Origin: Bacillota bacterium
Lineage (GTDB): Bacteria; Bacillota; Clostridia; Christensenellales; Aristaeellaceae
NCBI GenBank assembly: GCA_023436585.1
Contig: JAEZIN010000029.1
Coordinates: 62,001-126,000 of the forward strand
Direction of reading: 5' to 3'
Length of the DNA stretch: 64,000 nucleotides
Both the position numbers and the translations under genes were made by a program. The notes below the pieces were generated by a model. The model saw only the letters and a program-made list of their open reading frames with translations, was not told the origin of the DNA and ran no database searches. Shown here piece after piece: positions 44,075 to 51,078 of this stretch; position 1 is the first letter of the stretch, and every line of letters starts with the position of its first letter.

Positions 44075-44196
44075 CGGGCGATTGAAAATCGCCCCTACAT
44101 CGCAGTTTGTTTGTTGACTTCACTGCCGGCTCGGGTGAGCACCGGAGGAGAAGCCAATTCACACTTTGCATTGTAGGGGCGATTTGCAATCGCCCG
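44075..44196. mobile_element. MITE-like element, copy B (122 bp)
   Basis: The terminal inverted repeats at 44075-44099 and 44172-44196 match at 24 of 25 positions and are the same arm as copy A at 29693. The interior keeps a CCGG...CCGG hairpin and a GGAGGAGAAGCC segment also seen in the partial copy at 63377. It accounts for most of the gap between glpK and the XRE-DUF5680 gene. Confidence 0.8.
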
Positions 44197-44271
44197 CTTT
44201 GCTTAGCATCCTGGGTGCCGGGATAAAGAAACGGGGAGCATCGATGCCGCGGTTCTTCGGCGGAGCGGCAT

Positions 44272-44949
44272 TTATACTATCTTTCCCCCGTGGAACATGC
44301 ACTCGAAAACCTTGCGGTTTTCAAAGAAAATCTCCTCCATGCCGGAATACCAATCAAAATCCCCCTGGATCACAGCATGGTACACATGGCTTCCCTGCTG
44401 GAAGCACAAGGGGCCTCGGTAGGGGTATTCCCTGGGTACCTGCATCAGCGCTTCCTTGAGAAATTCGCCGGAAAAGCCCTCGCCGGTCACCCGGCCCGCG
44501 TAGTTCATGGACCAGACGGGCACATTCTTGATCCATACGGCCTCTTCCCCGGAAAAGCATTTGCCGCCAAGATACGTATCCAGGTAATAATAATCGCCTT
44601 CCCGGTACGCCGCGTCGTGGCTTAACATCCGGCTGGATTCCACCGCGCCGCTCTTGGCGGCATAGGTTTTCTGCTTGGCCAGCAAAAGAAAATCAATCAG
44701 CGCTTCCCGGCTTAAGTCTTTGCTATCGCTCCTTAATGGAGATACGCATTCTTCGGGGGGCAGAAACAGGCTGTCCAGCGTGACCCTATATAACCGGCCA
44801 ATTGCTATGGCCCTGTCCAGGTCGGGCAGCGCCTTGCCGTTTTCCCATTTCGCTACGGCCTGCCGGGATACGTTTAGCTGCAGCGCCAGCTGCTCCTGGC
44901 TGAGATTGGATGAGGCACGCAATTCGCGCAGCCTTTCGGGGAATGTCAT
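44272..44949 (-). CDS. XRE family regulator with DUF5680 domain
   Basis: A 225-residue protein. Residues 1-65 form a helix-turn-helix (LSQEQLALQLNVSRQAVAKWENGKALPDL). The C-terminal 140 residues match the DUF5680 style: FLLLAKQKTYA, the YREGDYYYLDTYLGG segment, and QGDFDWYSGMEEIFFENRKVFECMFHGG. The C-domain probably binds a small ligand or protein. The ATG at 44949 follows GGAGGTGAGGGTT; the GTG at 44958 overlaps that site. Divergent from the lysine-riboswitch operon. Target genes unknown. Confidence 0.87.
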   Translation of the reverse strand: MTFPERLRELRASSNLSQEQLALQLNVSRQAVAKWENGKALPDLDRAIAIGRLYRVTLDSLFLPPEECVSPLRSDSKDLSREALIDFLLLAKQKTYAAKSGAVESSRMLSHDAAYREGDYYYLDTYLGGKCFSGEEAVWIKNVPVWSMNYAGRVTGEGFSGEFLKEALMQVPREYPYRGPLCFQQGSHVYHAVIQGDFDWYSGMEEIFFENRKVFECMFHGGKIV

Positions 44950-44987
44950 AACCCTCACCTCCGCAACCAGTATAACACATCAAAAGC

Positions 44988-44999
44988 CCTCCGGAGGGA
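44988..44999. promoter_or_regulatory. 12-bp palindrome upstream of the XRE-DUF5680 gene
   Basis: CCCTCCGGAGGG lies near the -35 position relative to a minus-strand TATACT box, about 40 bp before the gene. It could be an operator for autoregulation. Confidence 0.4.
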
Positions 45000-45079
45000 C
45001 AAATTCGTTCCATTTTGACAACCGTGGGTTGCGTTTTGGAATGGAACGGCTGTTTTTTGAAAAAAGAGGATTTGTTGTG

Positions 45080-45108
45080 TTGACAAGTCTATGGATGTAT
45101 GGTATATT
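45080..45108 (+). promoter_or_regulatory. Promoter of the asd-dapA-dapB operon
   Basis: TTGACA (45080-45085), 17-bp spacer, TATATT (45103-45108), about 30 bp before the riboswitch. Confidence 0.85.
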
Positions 45109-45138
45109 TCCAACAATCCCGGGAATTTCATATTTTTC

Positions 45139-45345
45139 GTGTCAGAGGAGCGTTTTTCATCAGTAGGCATGTGCGGGAGCGGGGGCTCTATCCCACGTGC
45201 GGAAAGGGAAAAATGCCGAAAGGTGGTCCGGTCCCCTAACGGACAGCCTTGGGTGCGTGGTGAATAATCCCGCAACTGTCATGGGATTGCAGAATCCTTT
45301 GGAGCGCTGATACAGCATGACGGCCAAGCGGCCGGCGCTTTTTTG
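45139..45345 (+). promoter_or_regulatory. Lysine riboswitch (L box) with terminator
   Basis: P1 forms from GTGTCAG (45139-45145) and CTGATAC (45307-45313). Core L-box sequences are in place: AGAGGAGCG, then AGTA; GGAAAGGGAAAAATGCCGAAAG; and CTGTCA...TTTGGAGCGCTG. The terminator uses AGCGC (45303-45307) and GCGCT (45335-45339) around an inner GGCC/GGCC stem and ends in a T tract, so its 5' arm touches P1. Lysine binding should end transcription before asd, feeding back on the whole operon. Confidence 0.9.
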
Positions 45346-45449
45346 CACATGCTTGTACGCACCCAAAGGCTGGCTGCCGGGCGGTGTGTTTTTTTTCACC
45401 ATGATTTCTTTTTTCCGAAAACGCATAGGATAGGATGGAGGTGCTGCAC

Positions 45450-46544
45450 ATGCAAAAATTCCGGGTTGGTATCGTAGGCGCGACTGGTATGGTAGGGCAG
45501 CGGTTTGTTCAGCTTCTTTGGAATCATCCCTGGTTTGATATTGTTGCGTTGGCCGCAAGCAGCCGCAGCGCGGGGAAAACATATGCCGAGGCCGTGGAAG
45601 GACGCTGGGTTTTTGATATGCCCATTCCCCAAAACGTGGCCGGTCTGCCCGTGATGGACGCCGCCAACGTAGACGAAGTGGCGTCTTTGGTGGACTTTGT
45701 TTTCTGCGCCGTGGACATGAAAAAAGAGGAAACCAGGGCATTGGAAGAAGCCTACGCCAAAACGGAAACGCCTGTGATCAGCAACAACAGCGCCTGCCGC
45801 ATGCTGCCGGATGTACCCATGATGGTGCCGGAAATCAATTTTGCCCACGCGGCGGTGATCGATACCCAGCGCAAGCGCCTGGGCACGAAGACGGGTTTCA
45901 TCGCCGTCAAGCCCAACTGCTCCATACAGAGCTATGTGCCCGCTTTAACGCCGCTTTTGGACTTTGGCATTAAAAAGGTCAGCGTCTGCACCTACCAGGC
46001 CATCAGCGGCGCCGGCAAGACCTTTGCCTCCTGGCCGGAGATGCTGGACAACGTGATCCCCTACATCGGCGGCGAAGATGAAAAGAGCGAGCAGGAGCCG
46101 CTGAAGATTTGGGGCGGCCTTGTGAACACGGAGCTGGGCCCAATTGTCAAGCCTGCCCTGGAGCCTTTGATCAGCGCCCAGTGCATCCGTGTGCCGGCTA
46201 CCGACGGCCACCTGGCGGCCGTATCCGTATCCTTTGAAAACAAGCCCGATATGGGCGAAATCATTCACCGCTGGGCGAACTTTGAGACCGAGGCGCAGCG
46301 GCTGGACCTGCCCAGCGCACCCAAGCCGTTCCTGCAGTATTTTGACGATCCGTCACGGCCCCAAACCAGGCTGGACCGGGATTTTCAAAAAGGGATGGGC
46401 ATTTCCATTGGCCGGCTCCGCCCGGACGCGCTGTTTGATTACAAGTTTGTCTGCCTGTCCCATAACACGGTGCGGGGCGCGGCCGGGGGCGGTGTCCTCA
46501 CGGCGGAGCTTATGTGCGCTACGGGATATATTCCCAGGAAGTAG
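45450..46544 (+). CDS. asd: Aspartate-semialdehyde dehydrogenase
   Basis: A 364-residue NADPH enzyme reducing aspartyl phosphate to the semialdehyde. GIVGATGMVGQRF is the cofactor loop, the catalytic Cys lies in KPNCSIQSY, and the His in RVPATDGHLA. The sequence type is the longer, fungal/archaeal-like Asd class also used by Clostridia. The ATG at 45450 follows GGAGGTGCTG; 45435 lacks a site. First gene after the lysine riboswitch, 33 bp before dapA. Confidence 0.94.
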   Translation: MQKFRVGIVGATGMVGQRFVQLLWNHPWFDIVALAASSRSAGKTYAEAVEGRWVFDMPIPQNVAGLPVMDAANVDEVASLVDFVFCAVDMKKEETRALEEAYAKTETPVISNNSACRMLPDVPMMVPEINFAHAAVIDTQRKRLGTKTGFIAVKPNCSIQSYVPALTPLLDFGIKKVSVCTYQAISGAGKTFASWPEMLDNVIPYIGGEDEKSEQEPLKIWGGLVNTELGPIVKPALEPLISAQCIRVPATDGHLAAVSVSFENKPDMGEIIHRWANFETEAQRLDLPSAPKPFLQYFDDPSRPQTRLDRDFQKGMGISIGRLRPDALFDYKFVCLSHNTVRGAAGGGVLTAELMCATGYIPRK

Positions 46545-46577
46545 CCGTGCCCGTGCCTTCCATTTGAAGGAGGATTC

Positions 46578-47462
46578 ATGAAAACCGTACTTTTTCGGGG
46601 CAGCGGCGTAGCCATCGTTACGCCCTTTACACAGGATGGCGTCGATGCGGACGCCTTGGACGCCCTGGTGGATTTCCAGCTAGAAAACGGCACCGCGGCC
46701 ATCATCGCCTGCGGCACCACAGGGGAGCCTTCCACCATGACCGATGCCGAGAAGGACGCGGTAATCGCAAGGGTGGTGGAGCGGGTGAACGGCCGGGTGC
46801 CCGTCATCGCGGGGACCGGCGGAAACGATACCCGCAAGACCATCGCGGCGGCGAAGCGAGCCAAAGCGCTTGGTGCGGACGCCCAGCTTTGCGTAACGCC
46901 CTACTACAACAAAACCTCCCCCCACGGGCTTGTGGCCCACTATTTGGCCATTGCCGACGAGGGCAGCCTGCCTGTGGTGGTGTACAACGTGCCCGCCCGC
47001 ACGGGGCTGAACATGAAGCCGGAGACACTGGCCATCATCGCAAAGCACGAGAACATCGTGGCCATGAAGGAAGCCAGCGGCGATATATCGCAGATGCTGG
47101 AAATGGTCAGGCTCAGTGGAAACGACATCGCCTTCTACAGCGGCAGCGACGACAATGTGGCGCCCCTTTTGTCCCTGGGCTTTGACGGCGTCATCTCCGT
47201 GGCGGCCAATGCGGCGCCCAAGCTCATGCACGATCTGGTGGCGGCCTTCCATGGGGGCGACTGGCGCGAATCGCTGCGGCTGCAGCTGGCGGTCAATCCT
47301 TTCGTGTCGGCACTTTTCTGTGAGGTGAGCCCCGTGCCTGTCAAGGCGGCGCTTTCCCTGATGGGCCGCTGTGAGGAAACGGTCCGCCTGCCCCTGGTGC
47401 CCATGCTGCCGGATAACAAGGCGCGGCTTGCCAGGGAAATGAAGGCGCTGGGCCTGCTATAA
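46578..47462 (+). CDS. dapA: 4-hydroxy-tetrahydrodipicolinate synthase
   Basis: A 294-residue TIM-barrel aldolase condensing pyruvate with aspartate semialdehyde. GTTGEPSTM holds the substrate Thr pair, YYNKTSPHGL the catalytic Tyr, YNVPARTG the second Tyr and conserved Arg, and VAMKEASGD the Schiff-base Lys. GAAGGAGG precedes the ATG. This is the lysine-branch entry point; it lies between asd and dapB in the expected order. Confidence 0.95.
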   Translation: MKTVLFRGSGVAIVTPFTQDGVDADALDALVDFQLENGTAAIIACGTTGEPSTMTDAEKDAVIARVVERVNGRVPVIAGTGGNDTRKTIAAAKRAKALGADAQLCVTPYYNKTSPHGLVAHYLAIADEGSLPVVVYNVPARTGLNMKPETLAIIAKHENIVAMKEASGDISQMLEMVRLSGNDIAFYSGSDDNVAPLLSLGFDGVISVAANAAPKLMHDLVAAFHGGDWRESLRLQLAVNPFVSALFCEVSPVPVKAALSLMGRCEETVRLPLVPMLPDNKARLAREMKALGLL

Positions 47463-47482
47463 GATAAATCGGAGGGGTATGC

Positions 47483-48256
47483 ATGCGAATTTTGCTCAGC
47501 GGGGCCTGCGGGCGCATGGGCCGGACCGTGGCGGAACTTTGCCGGGAACGGGAGATCACCGTTGCGGCCGGTGTGGATGTGTCAACCTGCGGGGATGATC
47601 TGGGCTTTCCCGTTTACCCCTCCTTTGATTCGGTAAAGGAAAAGGCCGATGTGATCGTGGATTTCACCAGGCCGGAGACACTGCCGGACCTTACCGCCTA
47701 TGCGCTGCGGGAGAAAATGCCGGCGGTCATCGCCACTACAGGCTTCAATCCCGCCGATATGAAGCGTATCCGGGACGCGGCGCAGGTGATCCCCATTTTC
47801 CAGAGCGCAAACATGAGCCTTGGCATCAATTTGATGAAATCGCTGATCCGCCAGGCGGCGTCCGTCTTGGGCGAGGCCTTCGATGTGGAGATTATTGAGC
47901 GCCACCACAACAAAAAGATCGACGCTCCCAGCGGCACGGCGTTGATGCTCTTTGACGAGCTGAGCAAATGCTATCCCGGCGGAAGGGAAATGATGCCCGG
48001 AAGGGAATCCCGCACGCAGATGAGGGACCACCGGGAAATCGGTGTCCATGCCATTCGCGGCGGAACCCTTGCCGGCACCCACGAGGTGGGCTTTTACGGG
48101 GCTGGGGAGACGCTGACCCTGATCCACGACGCCCAGAACAGGACCGTGTTTGCCCAGGGGGCGGTTGCGGCCGCGGCGTTTATCAAGGACAAGCCTGCCG
48201 GGCTTTACGCCATGGATGATTTGATCAGGCAGATGCAGGGCGGGCTTGGCGGATAA
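47483..48256 (+). CDS. dapB: 4-hydroxy-tetrahydrodipicolinate reductase
   Basis: A 257-residue NAD(P)H reductase making tetrahydrodipicolinate, the substrate of DapL. The N-terminal loop SGACGRMGRTV binds the cofactor; ERHHNKKIDAPSGTA carries the catalytic His and Lys. GGAGGGG precedes the ATG. It is the last gene of the riboswitch operon, ended by the hairpin at 48305. Confidence 0.95.
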   Translation: MRILLSGACGRMGRTVAELCREREITVAAGVDVSTCGDDLGFPVYPSFDSVKEKADVIVDFTRPETLPDLTAYALREKMPAVIATTGFNPADMKRIRDAAQVIPIFQSANMSLGINLMKSLIRQAASVLGEAFDVEIIERHHNKKIDAPSGTALMLFDELSKCYPGGREMMPGRESRTQMRDHREIGVHAIRGGTLAGTHEVGFYGAGETLTLIHDAQNRTVFAQGAVAAAAFIKDKPAGLYAMDDLIRQMQGGLGG

Positions 48257-48304
48257 ATGGTATGGAGCCTTGGAGGGACACAGCTTCACAGGCATGAAAT
48301 GGAA

Positions 48305-48338
48305 ACCGGCGCAGCAAAATGCTGCGCCGGTGTTTTAA
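48305..48338 (+). terminator. Terminator of the asd-dapA-dapB operon
   Basis: ACCGGCGCAGCA (48305-48316) pairs perfectly with TGCTGCGCCGGT (48320-48331), followed by GTTTTAATT. Because it is symmetric it may also help end the convergent minus-strand gene. Confidence 0.85.
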
Positions 48339-48349
48339 TTGCGAAGATA

Positions 48350-48961
48350 TCAGGGCTTGGGCGTGGGGCTGGGGGTGGGCTTGGGTGTGGGGGTCGGGGT
48401 GGGGGTAGCCGTGGGCTTGGGCGTCGCCTTCAGTTCCTTGTTCTCCGCTTCCAGCTTGGCCACCTTGGCGGTCAGGTCTGTGATCTGCTTGTTGGCGTCG
48501 TTCAGCTTGGTGGTCAGGGTCTGCTTTTCAGCTTCCAGCGCGGTCACCTTGGCATTGGCGTCATCGGCTGCTTTCTTGGCGGCGGCCAGTTCGTCGGTCA
48601 AATTGGTTTGCGCTGTGACGGCGGTATCCTTATCCTTGGTGGCGGTATCCAGCGCTGCCTGCTTCAGTTCAGCGTCCGCTTTGGCTGTAACCAGCTCGGC
48701 CTCCAGGGCTGTCAATTTCGCGGCGGCATCATCATAGGAAGCCTGGGCAGTTTTAACGGCATCTTCCAAGGCTGTCTTTTCCGTCGTCAAAGCGGCTACC
48801 GTATCCCCGGAAGTCTTCAGATCGGCGGTCAGTTTGTCAACGTTCTGCTGCAGTGCGTTTTTCTGCAGGAACAGGCTGAAGCTGAGCACCAGGGCGGCGA
48901 TAAGCACGATGCTCATCAGGATGGTAACTGTCTTTTGGTTGCTGCGGGTCTTCTCGGTCAT
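48350..48961 (-). CDS. Membrane-anchored coiled-coil protein with Pro/Thr tail
   Basis: A 203-residue protein: a short basic N-terminus, one membrane helix (about 12-33), then about 145 residues of heptad-like coiled coil (LTADLKTSGDTVAALTTEKTAL and similar), ending in about 25 residues of Thr/Pro/Lys repeats. No enzyme domain is present. The tail composition resembles the linker of the beta-propeller protein at 39640. It may be a spacer or scaffold reaching into the wall; no family is recognised. GGAGGAGCGC precedes the ATG. Confidence 0.75.
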   Translation of the reverse strand: MTEKTRSNQKTVTILMSIVLIAALVLSFSLFLQKNALQQNVDKLTADLKTSGDTVAALTTEKTALEDAVKTAQASYDDAAAKLTALEAELVTAKADAELKQAALDTATKDKDTAVTAQTNLTDELAAAKKAADDANAKVTALEAEKQTLTTKLNDANKQITDLTAKVAKLEAENKELKATPKPTATPTPTPTPKPTPSPTPKP

Positions 48962-49131
48962 GATGCGCTCCTCCTTTTTTCAATGGGACATGTCTATGTG
49001 GTTGTCGGCGGTCTGGCGGCCGAAAACCACCAATGTTGTTAGCAATCATATCATATATTATCGAAAAAGAAAACAGATTATGGTAAGCAAACAGCAGTTT
49101 TTTCCCTGTACACGGTTATGAAAGCATTTCC

Positions 49132-49161
49132 TTGACGCTGGGCAGCCGGGTACAGTATAAT
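49132..49161 (+). promoter_or_regulatory. Promoter of the secD-recJ region
   Basis: TTGACG (49132-49137), 18-bp spacer, TATAAT (49156-49161), 90 bp before the first gene. Confidence 0.85.
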
Positions 49162-49250
49162 AACCGCGTGTCCCGGTGGGCGGCGCGGCTGTACCGGCTT
49201 TTCCGGGAGAGGGTTCGAAAAGGAAATAGATCAAAGAGGGAGGCGGGCGC

Positions 49251-49586
49251 ATGCACAAATGGGGATGGGCTTTGGCATGTGTATTGTGCGCTTTCCTTTT
49301 TTTGATGCTTGCCTCCGCATTGGTCGAGGGACCGGCTGACCTGATTGCCGCTGAGAACCGGCGGCCTTTTGAGGCCTTAATAGGCCAGGTGGGCACCGTG
49401 GAAAAGCAGGGCGGAGATCAGAACACGCCGGTCCGGGTAGCGGTTCAGGAAGCGGTTGCCGTGTCTGTACGGCAATCGGCGATACGGCCGCAGGTAAAGG
49501 CCGACGCCAATGGCCATCCTCTTGGGGAAAGCACGTATATCATGGCGGTGTACCAGGCATTTTGGCTGGGGGACAGGTCCGGCTAG
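49251..49586 (+). CDS. Small exported protein of unknown function
   Basis: A 111-residue protein with an N-terminal signal or anchor helix (WGWALACVLCAFLFLMLASALV). The remainder is soluble and mixed, with no recognised motif; the frame EALIGQVGTVEKQGG...VRVAVQEAVAVSV suggests a short beta-rich domain. AGAGGGAGGCG precedes the ATG. It is read from a strong promoter just ahead of the SecD-like gene and probably shares its transcript. It does not resemble YajC or SecF. Confidence 0.7.
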   Translation: MHKWGWALACVLCAFLFLMLASALVEGPADLIAAENRRPFEALIGQVGTVEKQGGDQNTPVRVAVQEAVAVSVRQSAIRPQVKADANGHPLGESTYIMAVYQAFWLGDRSG

Positions 49587-49641
49587 ACGGCATCTCCATT
49601 AAGGCATGAACAAATCTATTAAAGAAGGATGCGAACGTAGG

Positions 49642-50964
49642 ATGAACAAGCCGGAAAAACCGTCCCGTACAAAGATGAGCGAGGAAAAAAGGTCCTATCT
49701 GTTTCTGGCAGCCGTTCTGGTACTGACCCTTGTCATCGGCATCGTTTCCATTACCGGCATGCCCCTGGACAGCCGTGGGCTGTACAAGCTCAAATCCTGG
49801 GTGCCCTTCGTGAGCGCTGACAACTGGCCCGCTTCTGTTCCCCTGGGCCTTGGCATCGGCGGCGGCTCCTTCGTTGAATATGAGGCCGCTTTGCCCGAAG
49901 GAAGCGTTCTTGACCTGGATAAGGCGCTGAACGACACCGTTTCCATACTGCAAACACGCCTGACCTCAAAGGGCTATCTGGATTCCGTTGTGTTAAAAAC
50001 TGCCGAAGGCAAGATCCGCGTGGAAATCCCCAACGCGAAGGACAGAAGCGATGTTTTATATGTACTTTCTGCCAGCGGAAATCTGGTCTTCTCCTTCCCG
50101 GATGGCACATTCCTGGAAGGCGGCCATGTGAAATCCGCTTCCGTTCGTACAAACACCGGCAGCGCCCAGCCGGTAGTCCTTATTTCGCTGGACAACCAGG
50201 GCACAAAAGCGCTGTCCGACGCTTCCACGGAGAACGCGGGCAATGTGCTGACCATTCAAATGGACGGCCAGACTTTGGCCTCCGCAACCGTTGGCGAGGC
50301 CATCATCAACGGCGAAATTACGATTACCATCGCTTCCATCGAAGGCGCGCGTAACCTGGTCAACGTACTTCGTTCCGGCGTGGTGCCTGTGAAGCTCACC
50401 CAGGGCACCGTGGGCGATGTGGCGGCCACCCAGGGCGATGGCATTTTGAACCTGTTCGTGATCGGCGGCCTCGTGCTTATGCTGGCGGCCATGGCATACT
50501 TTGTTGTCCGCTACATGCTTGGCGGTGTGGCGGTTGCCTTAGCGCTGTGGATTCATGTCATTTTCACCTACTTCCTGCTGGCTGTGTTCCCCATGGCGCA
50601 ATTGACGCTGCCTGGGCTTGTAGGCATCGCCCTTGGTTTTGGCCTGTTTGTATGGGCCAATGATTTGCTTCTTCAGAAGTTTGCCCTGGGGCTGCGTCCC
50701 GGCAGGATGCACAAGGTCTCCTTGAAGGAAGGCTGGGCTTCCGTCCGTCAAATCGTATGGAAGGTGCATGTTGCCTGCCTAGCGGTTGCCCTTGTGCTGC
50801 TGGTCCTGCCCATCGGCATCTTCCACAGCTTTGCCTCCGCCGCCCTTTTCGCGGTAGGCTCCAGCCTGCTTGTCACCTGGATCGCCTCCAGGCTGATCCT
50901 GATCCATACCGCCAGGGCGGTCAAGAAGAATCCTGCCAGATTCGGCCACATGAAAAACGCGTAA
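49642..50964 (+). CDS. secD: Divergent SecD-like protein translocase subunit
   Basis: A 440-residue membrane protein with six predicted helices: one N-terminal, five clustered after residue 270. The extracellular part shows the SecD first motif in altered form (LGLGIGGGSFVEYEA where LGLDLQGG is usual), a P1-head-like segment, and IASIEGARNLVNVLRSGVVPVKL. In the fourth helix the usual DAN motif is WAN (Trp338). Order before recJ and rel matches secD in Clostridia, but no secF follows. SecD normally uses proton flow to pull exported proteins outward; loss of the Asp makes that doubtful. The start may instead be 49606; neither site is strong. Confidence 0.78.
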   Translation: MNKPEKPSRTKMSEEKRSYLFLAAVLVLTLVIGIVSITGMPLDSRGLYKLKSWVPFVSADNWPASVPLGLGIGGGSFVEYEAALPEGSVLDLDKALNDTVSILQTRLTSKGYLDSVVLKTAEGKIRVEIPNAKDRSDVLYVLSASGNLVFSFPDGTFLEGGHVKSASVRTNTGSAQPVVLISLDNQGTKALSDASTENAGNVLTIQMDGQTLASATVGEAIINGEITITIASIEGARNLVNVLRSGVVPVKLTQGTVGDVAATQGDGILNLFVIGGLVLMLAAMAYFVVRYMLGGVAVALALWIHVIFTYFLLAVFPMAQLTLPGLVGIALGFGLFVWANDLLLQKFALGLRPGRMHKVSLKEGWASVRQIVWKVHVACLAVALVLLVLPIGIFHSFASAALFAVGSSLLVTWIASRLILIHTARAVKKNPARFGHMKNA

Positions 50965-50995
50965 ATAGAATGTAAGGCCATTCCATCGGAATGAA

Positions 50996-51034
50996 AAAGC
51001 GTTCTTCCGTCTTTGATGCCGGAAGAACGCTTTT
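50996..51034 (+). terminator. Terminator after the SecD-like gene
   Basis: AAAGCGTTCTTCCG (50996-51009) pairs with CGGAAGAACGCTTT (51020-51033), a 14-bp perfect stem with a T-rich end. It separates secD from recJ. Confidence 0.85.
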
Positions 51035-51078
51035 GTACCAATTGATTGTACAGAAACTACCACTATGAGAGGTTGCAG

